Shown here: positions 28,811 through 40,197 of the stretch, in pieces
Position numbering within the stretch: the stretch's first letter is position 1
How the letters are laid out: each line of letters starts with the position of its first letter
Source: Trichomonas vaginalis G3
Taxonomy: Eukaryota; Parabasalia; Trichomonadida; Trichomonadidae
Direction: 5' to 3'
Length of the DNA: 64,000 nucleotides
Assembly: GCF_026262505.1 (NCBI RefSeq)
Contig: NC_067203.1
Span: forward strand, 20,007,411 to 20,071,410
Translations under genes and position numbers: made by a program
Notes under the pieces: model-generated
Told to the model about the DNA's origin: nothing
Databases searched by the model: none
The model's input: only the letters and a program-made list of their open reading frames with translations

Positions 28811-28816
28811 TCATTT
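28811..28816 (+). promoter_or_regulatory. Initiator (Inr) of the ABC transporter gene
   Basis: TCATTT matches the trichomonad initiator TCA-Y-W-Y and lies 10 bases before the ATG at 28827. Confidence 0.5.
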
Positions 28817-31006
28817 TATTTAAAACATGTTTCCTGAGCAATCAACTCATCGAAGCTCTAGTGAAAGTTCAGCTAGGAGGTCAAGCGAATATTCTAATAG
28901 TGAACAGATCAAAGTTCAAAATGATGACAAAAAATTCGCAAAAGGTGCATTATATAAAATGGTATTTGGAAGCTGCAAGAACATACTTGCTATCATCCCA
29001 TCATTTATCAGTGGTGGAGGTCCCATTTTAGTTTTCTTCTTATTCGGCAAGATACTCAACAAATTAACATTTTATACCTTGGATCCAAATCCAAGTGTGT
29101 TTGATGATTGCCTTAAGTATATATATGGAATGATTGGCACATCTTGTGGCTTAGCAATTTGCAAATTCTTTGATAAATATGCCTGGATCAGAATTGGTGC
29201 CGAAATTTCATGCAAAATGAAAAAGGAGCTTTTCCGAAGTATGATGCAAAATGATGTTACATTCTTTGATACAAATCCAATCGGAGGTATTTTAACACTA
29301 CTTGCCGAAGATTCTCAACAAGTTCAACAAGCATTCGGTACAGACAAGGGCACACAAATCTCAAATCTTGCACAGTTTATCACTGGCATTATATTTGCCT
29401 ATGTTTATTCATGGAAGCTCGCTTTGATTGCTACAGCAATTATTCCAATTGCAGGAATTTTTATGAGCTTTTTCATGCCAACTGTTGTTAAGCTGGCTGC
29501 AAAGAGATTTGTTTTCCTTTCCAGATCCATGACAATTGCTGAAGAAACACTTTCGAATGTCAGAGCAGTTAGAGGATTCAATAGAGAGGAGGATGAAATC
29601 AAAAGATTCGAGCAATCACAGAATGAAACAATCAAGTGCGAGAGAAAAATAGGTTTATTAGTATCAGGAATGAGTGCAATTATTTTAACACTGCTTTGGG
29701 CTATGGTTCTTGGTAATCTTTATTACGGAACACACTTAGTACAGGACTCCCTTAAGTCAGATGGTACCTATGGTTTCGGCCTTGGTGATTTAATGTCATG
29801 CTGGGGTTATTGCATGTTCGGATGCATGGGTATCATTATGCTCCAGAGTTCACTTCAAGGTGAGCAAAGAGCTGTTGATTCAGGTGCAAGAATTTTCAAA
29901 TTAACTAATACTCAACCATCTGTTCCATTCGATGGAGGAATAGAGCCAGACAACTTTGTTGGAGAAATCGAATTTAAGAATGTTACATTTAGATATCCAA
30001 CTCGTCCAGTCAACGTTTTGAACAATGTTTCGTTTAAGATCCGAAGTGGTGAAATTGCAGCTTTGGTTGGTCACTCTGGTTCAGGCAAATCAACCTGTGT
30101 TCAATTGCTTGAGAGATATTATGATGTCACCGAAGGCCTTATTCTATGGCAGTCCCAACGGGAACTGCGGTAATTTACCGAGGTTTCCGCACACCGGTTC
30201 CTTTTTTAGGAATTTTTTAGATTAAAAAATATGCTTTGTAAATCATTTTTTGTAAATCGGCAAAAATTTGGAAATATTCTGACGACAATAAATCTGGGAA
30301 TAGTATTTTAAATACGAGAACAACCTATTTAAAAGTGTTTCGCTCGATTTTGTATAATTTCAAATTTTCGCATATAGCTTTCCGTGAATTACCGTGATTT
30401 GACCGCCACATCAATAGTTTACGACACTTTTTCCGTAAATTGAGTAGTTTACTGCACTTTTTCCGTAAAATTGAGTTACGGGAATCCGTAAGATTACCGT
30501 ACCTCACTTCGAGTTGAAAATAGCATTAGTATATAATAAATAGATATATTATTCATATTTTTGATTTTGAATTACGGAAAAAGTGAGGGTGAAAGTGAAG
30601 TGAAAAAGTAAGATATTTTTTGTTGAAATAATCATAGTTGTACAATTTTGAAACTATATGTAAAGCTATAAATTGAATAAATTCAAAAACAAAAATTGTT
30701 TATTCTTATTAATAAATTTATATTAATCAATATTTGAACAACCCGTAATTAAAATTGAATTCCATTTAAAATTTAATCCATACGTTAATTTTTAATTTGC
30801 TCGGCGAATGCCGAGCTTCCCTACTTCTCTTGTCATTCCTTTAAAAACTCTAATCTCATCGCACTTACAAACATCATGATTTGATGTATTGTCGAGAAAT
30901 CTTAGACTTGTTTGTCATTTGATTATAGCATTTGAAAGTCATCTCGAAAATCGATTAACAAGACAATTTCCCAAACATCTACATACAAGTAGATGATGGT
31001 AAACCC

Positions 31007-31074
31007 ATTAGAGTTGTTTTGCTATGATTCCTCCAATCTTATGATGAGAAAAATCATATCAAAACAGCTCTAAT
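31007..31074. repeat. Hairpin 1 in the inserted element
   Basis: ATTAGAGTTGTTTTGCTATG (from 31007) pairs with the arm ending at 31074; the 23-base arms differ at two positions. It is related to hairpins at 31252 and 31360. Confidence 0.75.
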
Positions 31075-31251
31075 CGAATATTCTACACAGCTTAGCATCC
31101 AGCTAGTTCCAAGTAATGCGATTACAACATCAACGGCCAAAGCCTTTCAGAGTCCTTTAATCATTTCTTCTCATCTCAATGTGAAGTGGCCCCAAACGAA
31201 CTACAAGCTGACGTTACAACGCATTACAACCCGGTTAATACGAGCATATAC

Positions 31252-31319
31252 ATTAGAGCTGCTTTGTTATGATCTCCCTCATTAATTGATGAGAGATCTC
31301 ATTATGAAGCAGCTCCAAT
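31252..31319. repeat. Hairpin 2 in the inserted element
   Basis: ATTAGAGCTGCTTTGTTATG (from 31252) pairs with the arm ending at 31319. The stem is over 30 bases with a few mismatches and a short loop. Confidence 0.75.
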
Positions 31320-31359
31320 CGAACTAAAAACCTACATACAAATGAGTGAAAACAAACTC

Positions 31360-31427
31360 ATTAGAGTTGTGTTGCTTTGATTTCTCTCATCAGAAGATGA
31401 GAGATACCAGAACAAAACAACTCTAAT
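31360..31427. repeat. Hairpin 3 in the inserted element
   Basis: ATTAGAGTTGTGTTGCTTTG (from 31360) pairs with the arm ending CTCTAAT at 31427. It is the same length as hairpin 2 and is clearly related to hairpins 1 and 2. Confidence 0.75.
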
Positions 31428-31489
31428 CAAACTTTCTACACAACTCAGCACAGTATCAATGCAAAGTAATGCGTCTGTATCGTTAACAA

Positions 31490-31540
31490 GCAAAGTTGTT
31501 TCGGGTCCTTCCATTTTGGAAGAATTCGGAACAACTTTGC
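31490..31540. repeat. Hairpin 4 in the inserted element
   Basis: GCAAAGTTGTTTCGGGTCCT (from 31490) pairs with the arm ending GAACAACTTTGC at 31540, with a few mismatches. Its sequence is unrelated to hairpins 1-3. Confidence 0.7.
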
Positions 31541-31764
31541 GAATTGATAGTGTAAACCCATATACATGAAAGCGTGCATGCATAAAGACAGGTATTGTCA
31601 GCAATGACTACCTGCCCAGCTATAAGTGATCAGAGAATTACCATCTCAGGCTTTTTGAGAACGTTTCAGCCAGGACCCTCTTATGTTGACTGTGAGAAAG
31701 GCATCCTTTATCTGAAATAGATGCTTTTCCAACAATCAAATTCGAAGATCTTCGACGTTGTTGT

Positions 31765-31850
31765 AAAAAGAGAAGGAGAAGGAAAGAAGAGGAAGGAGAG
31801 GAAGAAGGAAAGGAAAAGAAGAAGAAAAAAAAAGAAAAAAAAAAGAAGGA
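31765..31850 (+). repeat. 86-base pure purine tract
   Basis: Only A and G occur from 31765 to 31850, mostly as GAAG, GGAAA and A-runs. A GC-rich palindrome, GGCGGCGGAGCCGCC (31885-31899), and GCACTTAATAGTGC (31868-31881) follow. The tract could form triplex DNA. Confidence 0.85.
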
Positions 31851-32737
31851 CATATTAAATATAATGCGCACTTAATAGTGCCGAGGCGGCGGAGCCGCCG
31901 AGGCGCGATTTTTTTGACCCTATATTACCGCACGGCAATGTTTTTCTCGATTTTGTACAGCCCTACCTTATTCTTCTCGATGGAAGAGACATCAAGGAAT
32001 ACAATCCACGCTGGTTACATCACAAGATTGGCTTAGTTGGACAAGAACCAACGCTCTTCTCAACATCTGTAAAGAGTAACATCCTTTATGGTGTTGAGAC
32101 AGCTACAGAGTCACAAATTGATTCAGCTGCCGAGATTGCAAATGCTAAAAAGTTCATTGAAAAACTTGATCAGAAATATGATACATTAGTTGGTGACCGT
32201 GGTGGGCAACTATCTGGCGGTCAGCGTCAAAGAATTGCCATTGCAAGAGCTGTTATCAAGAATCCAAGAATTCTTATATGCGATGAAGCAACTTCTGCTT
32301 TGGATGCTGAATCAGAAAAGAAGGTTCAAGCTGCTCTCGATAATGTCCTTATTGGCAGAACAGGTGTTATTGTTGCTCATCGTTTATCAACAATCAGAAA
32401 TGCTAACATCATTTATGTTTTCGATGCTGGTGTAATTGTTGAACAAGGCACACATAATGAGTTGGTTCAAAAAGGTGGTTTCTACTACAGGCTCGTTTCA
32501 AGACAACTCACTCAAAAGGGCATCATAAAAGGAAGTGAGGCTGCCAAGAAGAACAATGAAAATGCTGCAGCAGTTAACAATAACAGTGGTATCGCAAATC
32601 AACAAAATATGCCTGCTCAACCACTTCCAAATCCAGCTAAAAAAGAGGAGGAAAAGAAAGATATGAAGAAGAAAGAAACAAGTGATTCAGACTATAGTTA
32701 CTACTCAGGATTATACACATCTGACGAAAATCTCTGA

Positions 32738-33662
32738 AAAAATAATTTTTAAAACAAATCTTTTAATTATAAATTAGGGTTATTCGTAAAGACTGCCGTA
32801 TTTATAAATCTGACAACTTATTTATAAATTCTATGAATTTGGAGAAACCGCCAAAAGTGGGAACAACTACCAATTCTGAAAAACCGAAAAAAATATGAAT
32901 AACTACCAATTTGGAATCTTCAATTAAACAATTTGGTTAATAGGTTCTGAGTTGAAATAGTACAAAACAAAAATATTCTCCACAGTGAATTATTCTCTCG
33001 CTAAAAGTATCGTGTTTTAGTTTTCACTTCTTTAGATATTTCGAAATCAATTCAAATTAAGAGTTTTGGCGTAACTACATTACCAATCAAGTCTCCATGA
33101 AATATGCGATATTTCCATCATACTATTTTCGAGAACTGTGATAGCAAATGAATTAACCTTAATGATTCATATTGTAAACTTCACTACTATCATACTATAT
33201 GCAACTTAAATGTACAGCTTATTTCGAGCAGGATTAACTTATTCTTCTATAATGTAAAGCTTCTACTCTAACATGCAAATTTTTTCATACAGAAAGAATT
33301 TTTTTATTTTATGTGCAAAATTGAGTTGAGAACCATATCTTAACAATATCCTAAGGGTAAATGGTATTTAACATGAAACATTTTGCAAACATTTGAGAAA
33401 TCTAAATTTTATTCTTTAAATAAGATTATACTAACAAGTTGCCGAATAAGTTCATGGGCAATGCATTAAATTTTTAAATCCATGTTTCGAAGATAATGTC
33501 TAAAGTCAATGAAGGAACTTTTTTCGACATTTTTCATAACAAAAGATATATTTTGGTGAAAACCTCTTATCTGCTTTAATTGATGAAGTGAAATCGTTGA
33601 TCAATTAAAAATAATTAATCAATAAAAAATAATTGATCTAAAAAAATTTTTATTCTTCGATA
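32738..33662. other. Intergenic region between convergent genes
   Basis: These 925 AT-rich bases lie between the 3' ends of the ABC and APC1 genes. No frame, repeat or RNA gene is recognised. Confidence 0.6.
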
Positions 33663-36600
33663 TTATATAGCCTGAGAAATTTCTTCTGGAGATAAATGTG
33701 GTATTAAGAATGCCAGAGCATCATCATCTATTATACCGATATCTGATAATGATGTTGAAGGAGATATTCCATAAAACTGCAAAAATGTTGTTACGCATTT
33801 TGTATCATGCAAAATCTTCAATCTTTTTGCCGGATCTGTTTCTTTAAAGAACTGGACAATAGTATCTGAATGATCATCCCATTCTAATTCATTGTTCAGT
33901 TTAAGCATTTCTTCTTTTTCTGATGTATTATATTGGAAGATTGGATTCAATTTCATCTTGAAAATTGCTCTGAGATTTTCCACATCATATTCTTCTTTAA
34001 TTTCTGTATTCTCTCTCTTTTTGACCCATAATATTGGTCTTGTTTCTTCATCTTTAAATGGCATCGTTGATATATTGATTTTGTAATAGTTTTCGTCTTC
34101 AATCTGCAAAGAAATAATGTCTTCGAATGGTGGAAGAACATGAGGAGTGTGAATCTTTATTGGTTCACCATCTTTTAATGTCAATAATATCTTCATATTG
34201 ACAATTTCATCATTATCTACATCTCTTACTTCCAAAACTCTTGGAACAGCTGCAGAATTAACTAAATGACGCATTGTTTGCAATGAATATTCATTGTCGC
34301 CGCAAGATTTAGCAATTCTTGGATAACTTGCCAATAATAGCATTGCACTTGCAGAGTTGGAACGGCTAAGAGTGAATCTTCCTTTTCCTAAGTTCAATGT
34401 TCCAACAGCCATTGAAAGGAAAGCTTGTTGACCACTGACAAACAAAGGTTGGCTTGTCATACATGGTCTTCTTCTGATCAATCTGACGAATCTTAAGAAG
34501 TTTGCATCACATGTTCCTGCAATGATGTAAGACATCGCGAGAACAACAGTTACTAAGCAAACTTCTCTGTGCATTGCCGTGCAATCTGTGAAATCAAATG
34601 GTGCTTTGTTGAAAAGAGCCAAACATTTAGCAATTGTCATTAATCTCTCATAAGCTTTGGAATTCATTGTTCCTGCAAATTTAATTCCGCATGCAATTGA
34701 GAAACCAGTAACTAATGATGCCAAAATATCTGGTTCTAATCCTTCAGGAACAATAAAGTTAATTGCTGTGTATGGATCAGAATCAATCAACAAAGATGCG
34801 CAAGTTCTCATCAAAACAACATCAGGAATCATCTTATTGATGAAATTCGAATCTGCTGGTAAATTCAAGGCATTTTGGACTCTCTTGTGATCAGTTCTCA
34901 TGTATCCTAAAGCAAGAACGAAGATTGCAGCTGGAGCGATTGAAAAGAAATCAGAATTACCAAATGTAGCAATTTTTTCATTACTTACATCAGCTGTTTT
35001 GCTTCCTTCCAATATGATGCATAATCTTTCTCTTGTCTCTTTGAGAACAGGAGATTTATCGCCCATTCCGAGAGAGATAAGACCAATTGCTGCTCCTAAT
35101 GACAATGGAAGTGTTGCCAAATCAAAAATCGCACTTTTTTCAAGAAGTTGTGCAAAAACTTCTGTTAAATGTCTGTTGGCAGAACATTCAAATAAGAAAC
35201 CAATTCCGAAGATGGCGGCACTCTTTATCAATGAACTCATTTCGTAGTCGCTTTGCTGGAACTGTCTGAGTTCAGGGATATGCATTGTTAGCATATGAGA
35301 AATTGCTAAATCTCTTGTTCCGCGATATGAAATTCCAAGTCCGAAAACCATAGCAATTGCGTTGATTTCTTTGATATCAGGAGATGTCAAGTACTGGAAA
35401 ATATCAAGTTTCCAAAGTTTTCTGAGCAATCCATTAACAGCAAATCCATAAAGAATTCCAGCACTGTAAGGAGTGTATTCTTTACTGATTGTGTCAACAA
35501 TCCAACTGTGGCTTGCATCAGAAACTGTTAAACCATCAGAAACGCCGTTATTAAACTGAGCCCAAGTAGTTGCAGTGATGTTTTCTGCTTGTTGTTGTGC
35601 ATTATCATCTGTATCAACAATTTGGGTTCCGTTTGTTGTGTATCCGACTTTGTTTAACTCTTCAGGAACTAATTTTTGTGAAGGAAGTGGTTTTACTGAT
35701 CTCAAATTGAACATTCCTCTTCCTATTGACAAACTCCATTGTTTCTCAAGTAATATTCTTAACTTAGAAACCATCATTGATTGGTAAACGATATCATCTG
35801 TTCCATTTGGTCTTTCAACATCAATTGTTACTGGGAGATGCGATTGTAACAATCTTTCTACTTCGAGGAACCTCAAATCAGGTAAAATTGCTTGTGGAGA
35901 ATTGAGATTATCGAATGGTTCTTTGATGTATTCCAATAACTTCGCGATATCATCTCTTCCTATTAATTTATAAGCAGCTATTGGCCAATCTTCTGGTGGA
36001 GAATCTCTTGTTAAATGGAATATTCTAAGTAAAGGAATAGAAAGAGCTGGCTGTAGTTCCATGATTTGTTTCAAAGTGAGTTTCTCTCTTTCGCTGAGAA
36101 CAACAATTGTTTTCGCATCTTCAGAGGAATGAATTGATCCGAAAACATGAGTTACTTTCTCTGATAAACTGAATGGTGATGATACTTCAACCAATGACTT
36201 TCCTGAAACGCATTGGCTGCACCATCCCATTAAATCATGAACATCACTCGAGAAACTGTTTCCTTTATTAATATCTTCGATGTCTATTTCTTCTTCTGAG
36301 TTCATTGCGTAATATAATAAATGATTAATCATTCCGCAATGTTTTGCAAGTTTGATTAAAAACGTCAATATCTTTTTGCGATTTTCCTCTGTTCCTTTTC
36401 TGATTTTCATGTCTTCAAACAACAAATGCAAAGCTGTGAAGAAGCTGACAAGTTCTGAATCATTCTCAAAACTGACCAATAAATTGAATATGCTGTCGAA
36501 AAATGAGTCAGAATTTGTTAAAGTGCCGCATTCGCTTAATGCAAGAACAAAAGTTGCATAATATTCCTTAGAAACAGAAAGATGGGCAATTTCTAGGATA

Positions 36601-37787
36601 GAATTAATGAGTTTGTCATTGGAAATATTGATATTTGCAAGGATTTGTTTACCAGATTGGAATGTTAAAACAAATCTTTTTCCAAGCCTTGCAATATTGA
36701 CGACATCTTTAACATCGAAGTGAGCTATCATTCTATTCTCTTCGAATAATGAAAGATTTCCATTGTTATGAACAACAAAATACATTAATTGGTCATAGGA
36801 TAGGACTTGATGGGCATCTTCAAGCCATCTCATTGTCTTATAGCCATCAACATATGAAATATCAATAGCATCAAGGAATCCTTCATGAACAAAAATAAGA
36901 TATTTTCTTGAACCGTCTGAAATCTCGCAAAACGATGAATAGTTCGTGTCTGACTTAAATTCAAAGTCATATAATGATTCTATGAAAAGATCTGGTGGAA
37001 TTCCTTCTAATGTTGCTTGAATCTCTGATCTTGCTTGAGTTCCTGGGGAATTTAAGCCATTGTATTGACGTGGTGGTGAGAAAATTGATGGCGATCGCCT
37101 GAAATGTGGTGATGAGAATAAAAGTTCGCGACTTGATGTCGGTTCAATGAATTTATAAACAGTTGCAATTTCATTAGTTTTTGCAACCATGTAAACACGT
37201 TCATTTGATACATGTAATGGAGTAAACGCACTATCTGTAATGAAGCATAATGTCTCTTCTGTCTTAGGAATAGACGAAAGAGGTGTTTTTCTTGGAGATG
37301 GAGACATTATTGTAGCAAATTTGGGTTTAATCTTCTTTATCATAGTATCATTGAATGCAACTGGACGAATTTCTTCGAGTGGATGATAAAGAGTGAATAA
37401 AATTGGAAAATCGGAATATTGTTCTTGTAAATACGATGAAGTTTGAGCTCTAACAAGCAATATTGATCTGTGAAGAGTAAATATTTGTGATATTGGGAAT
37501 GGAAGTGGAATCATATAAGATTGTCCTGAGAAAGAAAATAATGTGAGGCCGCTTTCATATAAAACAGCTAAATATCGAACTGAATCAACTGTACATATGA
37601 TAGATTCTTTGACTTTTGCACTCATTGTTAAATGGTGAAGTAGGCATCTATTTTTTGACCAAATAATTTCATTCTTTGCCCAATCAACCTCAATACCATC
37701 TTCAAAGAATCTTGTTTCGATCATTGATGGATTACATTTAAGTCTTGAAAGTCCAAATGGCTCAAAGTTGCCAATGACTTTCAGCAT
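33663..37787 (-). CDS. APC1: APC1, largest subunit of the anaphase-promoting complex (1374 aa)
   Basis: APC1 is the scaffold of the anaphase-promoting complex, the ubiquitin ligase that ends mitosis. The N-terminus fits the family (MLKVIGNFEPFGL, then a beta-propeller-like region with MRWLEDAHQVLSYDQLMYFV near residue 320). The diagnostic part is the proteasome/cyclosome repeat region: GLGISYRGTRDLAISHMLTM followed by HIPEL (about residues 800-825), then AAIFGIGFLFECSANRHLTE, and FALGYMRTDHKRVQNALN-like repeats. It is shorter than the roughly 1900-residue animal protein, as expected for a reduced protist version. The frame is whole; no initiator of the usual form was seen before the ATG. Confidence 0.88.
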   Translation of the reverse strand: MLKVIGNFEPFGLSRLKCNPSMIETRFFEDGIEVDWAKNEIIWSKNRCLLHHLTMSAKVKESIICTVDSVRYLAVLYESGLTLFSFSGQSYMIPLPFPISQIFTLHRSILLVRAQTSSYLQEQYSDFPILFTLYHPLEEIRPVAFNDTMIKKIKPKFATIMSPSPRKTPLSSIPKTEETLCFITDSAFTPLHVSNERVYMVAKTNEIATVYKFIEPTSSRELLFSSPHFRRSPSIFSPPRQYNGLNSPGTQARSEIQATLEGIPPDLFIESLYDFEFKSDTNYSSFCEISDGSRKYLIFVHEGFLDAIDISYVDGYKTMRWLEDAHQVLSYDQLMYFVVHNNGNLSLFEENRMIAHFDVKDVVNIARLGKRFVLTFQSGKQILANINISNDKLINSILEIAHLSVSKEYYATFVLALSECGTLTNSDSFFDSIFNLLVSFENDSELVSFFTALHLLFEDMKIRKGTEENRKKILTFLIKLAKHCGMINHLLYYAMNSEEEIDIEDINKGNSFSSDVHDLMGWCSQCVSGKSLVEVSSPFSLSEKVTHVFGSIHSSEDAKTIVVLSEREKLTLKQIMELQPALSIPLLRIFHLTRDSPPEDWPIAAYKLIGRDDIAKLLEYIKEPFDNLNSPQAILPDLRFLEVERLLQSHLPVTIDVERPNGTDDIVYQSMMVSKLRILLEKQWSLSIGRGMFNLRSVKPLPSQKLVPEELNKVGYTTNGTQIVDTDDNAQQQAENITATTWAQFNNGVSDGLTVSDASHSWIVDTISKEYTPYSAGILYGFAVNGLLRKLWKLDIFQYLTSPDIKEINAIAMVFGLGISYRGTRDLAISHMLTMHIPELRQFQQSDYEMSSLIKSAAIFGIGFLFECSANRHLTEVFAQLLEKSAIFDLATLPLSLGAAIGLISLGMGDKSPVLKETRERLCIILEGSKTADVSNEKIATFGNSDFFSIAPAAIFVLALGYMRTDHKRVQNALNLPADSNFINKMIPDVVLMRTCASLLIDSDPYTAINFIVPEGLEPDILASLVTGFSIACGIKFAGTMNSKAYERLMTIAKCLALFNKAPFDFTDCTAMHREVCLVTVVLAMSYIIAGTCDANFLRFVRLIRRRPCMTSQPLFVSGQQAFLSMAVGTLNLGKGRFTLSRSNSASAMLLLASYPRIAKSCGDNEYSLQTMRHLVNSAAVPRVLEVRDVDNDEIVNMKILLTLKDGEPIKIHTPHVLPPFEDIISLQIEDENYYKINISTMPFKDEETRPILWVKKRENTEIKEEYDVENLRAIFKMKLNPIFQYNTSEKEEMLKLNNELEWDDHSDTIVQFFKETDPAKRLKILHDTKCVTTFLQFYGISPSTSLSDIGIIDDDALAFLIPHLSPEEISQAI

Positions 37788-38259
37788 TTTGGAGCAATAT
37801 CAAATTTCAATTATTTTTCAATCGCAAATATAAACAACAAACTATATGATATATAAAAATAGTTAAATCATGAAATGAAAAATTCTGAAGAAAAGATGAC
37901 CGTTTAGAAATTCGTATTATAAAGGAAGGTGCTTTGAAAATTGGATACAAATTATATAATGCAAGAATAATTGTTGATTTTTAGTTTTGATCGCAAATTT
38001 TTAAGAATTGAGAATAAAATTTTTCAATTCATATGAACAACATTAATTAACATTACCTGACAAGAAATTAATATGTCATAAACTTCAATTGCGCATGAAA
38101 TTTGCAAGAAAAAACATATAATAATTTGTGAAATCGAGAAATCATAATTTTTAATAAATGATATAATATTGTTAGATTCTTATGTAGATAGTTGTTAAGG
38201 ATTCTTATGCCAAATCCCAAAATATAAGCTTCTCTAATTTTGTGAATTTTAATTAAAAA
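37788..38259. other. Intergenic region
   Basis: It holds the upstream region of APC1 and the downstream region of the ankyrin gene. It is AT-rich; no gene or repeat is supported. Confidence 0.6.
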
Positions 38260-39749
38260 CTATACCAAATTTTTTTCCGCACCATGTGAAATGAGAACTT
38301 CTGCAATTTCTTTAAAATTAAGACGTTCTGCAACATGAAGTGCTGTTTGTCCGAGTATATTTTTTTCATTGACATTCGAACCATGTGAAATAAGAACTTC
38401 AGCAGTTTCTTTACTATTATTATGTACTGCAATATGAAGTGCAGCTACTCCATCTTTGTTTATTTCATTGACATTCGCACCATGCGAAATAAGAATTTCT
38501 GCAATTTCTGGATAATTTTTGTGTGCTGTAATATGAAGTGGTGTTTCTCTATATATATTTTTTACATTGACATTTGCACCATGTGAAGTAAGAACTTTGA
38601 CCATTTCTTTAAAATTATTACGTACTGCTTTATGAAGTGCTGTGTTTCCATATTTATCTAATTCATTGATATTTGCACCATGTGAAATGAGAAATTCAGC
38701 AGTTTCTTTAAAATTATTACATGCTGCTTTATGAAGTGCGGTTTCTCTATCTTTATTTTTTTCATTGATATTTGCACCATGTGAAATAAGAAGTTCGGCT
38801 GTATCTGTAGAATTAAAACGTGCTGCAATATGAAGTGCGGTTTCTCCATATTTATTTTTTTCATTGATATTTGCACCAAGTGAAAGCAAGTATTCGATAA
38901 TGGATGGAATATTATAAATCGATGAATAAAGAAAACATTTGTTTATATCATTAGTTTGATCGAAATAAACTAAAAAGGGTTCAAGATTATTGTAAAGCCC
39001 ACAAATTTCTAAATCAATTTCTATATTGTATTCATTCACCAAGAATGAAACAAAATCAATATTGTGTGAAATAATTGCATATTTCATGCATTCTTCATGA
39101 TCTCTTTGTTTCCTCCTAAAAATGAAAATTCTAGACATTTTTGAGTTATTTCTGAACTGAATTTTGTTCTTAATAATTTGAAACAATCAACTGCACCATG
39201 GTAACAACATAATTCAAGTAATGAATACCCTTCGTAAGAATATGGATATATGATGCAGTTAAGTGTTTGGTCTTTATCAAATCTATCTATTCCAGTGAAA
39301 TTGATGAATCTTTCTTTGTCATTATTCAAAATTGCTTTGTAAATTGTATTTTCTGAATGAATATCGAGATTATTAAAATAATTTTTTCTCAAATCGATTG
39401 ATTTGTCTAATTTAATTCCATATTCTTTATAGAACAGGAAATCGGAAATGCATTGGAGATTATTGACCTCTTCGATATGATATTCATCAGATATTAGTTT
39501 GGCAAGAGATAAATATGACTTTGCGTAGCGATTATTATATGGAATGATATTTAAAATGTCTCTTATTACTCTTGCTGGAAGATAATTCTTTGAATCAATC
39601 AATTCTGTTTTGATCATTTTGTAAATTGACTTTAATTCTTCTTCTGTTTCCGTTTTCAACTGATACAACGCAAGATATGGATCGATATAGTATTTGTAGA
39701 TACTTCGTAATTTGTTGTATTTGTTTGGATGAACATCTTGATCATACAT
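38260..39749 (-). pseudogene. DUF3447-ankyrin repeat protein gene with one frameshift
   Basis: The first frame (39749-39084) encodes the DUF3447-type N-terminal region typical of trichomonad ankyrin proteins (LLELCCYHGAVDCFKLLRTK near its end). The second frame (39186-38260) continues with ECMKYAIISHNIDFVSFLVN and then about eight ankyrin repeats built on LLISHGANINEKNKYGETAL. A single-base shift near 39090 separates them. The homologue at 51457-53236 reads through this point in one frame, which supports one original gene of about 495 residues. It is a recent pseudogene or an assembly error. Ankyrin proteins of this family are very numerous; their partners are unknown. Confidence 0.8.
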
Positions 39750-40197
39750 TTAAAAATTTACCACCCTTTTTTACTTTTTTTGAATTTTCCGTCATTAATA
39801 TTTTTAAAGGATACATTTGTGTTTCACAATAAAAAATACTCATCAAATTCATCAGAAGAAAAAAAAATACTATGATATATATGTGGGAAATAATGACAAC
39901 AAAAAAATTGCGAATAATTTCTTTATTGGTTTGCCATGAACCTCATCTACATTATGGTGGAGCGCAAACTGAGTTTCGTTTAGGAATTCATTAGATGTTT
40001 GCCAATTTGAAGTTTACATTTTGTAAAAATTTCTTCAAATTGAATTTTGGAGTTGGAGAAGATTTTCATCCAAACGGGATCCTTACAGTTGTTACTTTTT
40101 GCTGTTAAAAAAAAATAATAATTTGCAAATTATAAAATTGTTTAATTAATTTATATAAAAAGATCAATAATTAGTAATACTCTATGCTTGTACTAAC
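39750..40197. other. Intergenic region
   Basis: These 448 AT-rich bases hold nothing recognisable. Confidence 0.6.

Larger units (their letters stand above)
27791..28826. other. Intergenic region with a palindrome
   Basis: It contains the long hairpin described at 27982-28141 and a short inverted pair near 28337-28418 (TCACTTACAAAATAAATATT against ATTATTTTGTAAGTGA). The rest is AT-rich without a supportable gene. The overlapping frames on both strands at 27870-28130 are by-products of the palindrome. Confidence 0.6.
30146..31965. mobile_element. 1820-bp non-autonomous DNA element with 9-bp target duplication
   Basis: It lies inside the nucleotide-binding domain of the ABC gene and is bounded by the direct repeat CCTTATTCT (30137-30145 and 31966-31974). 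Nine-base duplications are typical of Mutator-like elements. Subterminal inverted GCGGTAAT (30167-30174) and ATTACCGC (31924-31931) are seen, but no long perfect terminal repeat. It has no transposase frame. Inside are TTTTTCCGTAAA repeats (about 30425-30475), a series of hairpins (31007-31540), a purine tract and a GC palindrome. Splicing signals of the trichomonad type are absent, so it is not an intron. Confidence 0.75.
28827..32737 (+). pseudogene. ABCB-type half-transporter gene split by a transposon
   Basis: The first part (28827-30145) encodes a Ser-rich N-terminus, a membrane domain with about six helices, and the start of the nucleotide-binding domain with Walker A GHSGSGKST (about residue 415). 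The second part (31975-32737) encodes [20 protein letters not shown], the Q loop, the signature [14 protein letters not shown], Walker [13 protein letters not shown] and the H-loop VAHRLST, then a Lys/Glu-rich tail. The two parts are separated by an 1820-bp insertion flanked by CCTTATTCT. Before the insertion the gene would have coded for about 693 residues, a normal size for an ABCB half-transporter exporting lipids, drugs or peptides. An Inr lies upstream. Confidence 0.85.

Noticed and set aside
31007-31540. Annotated microRNA genes
   Set aside because: The hairpins are real in sequence, but small-RNA production cannot be told from sequence, so they are listed only as repeats.
30146-31965. 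Insertion in the ABC gene as an intron
   Set aside because: The trichomonad splice signals (GTATGT start and ACTAACACACAG end) are absent, and a 9-bp direct duplication flanks the segment.
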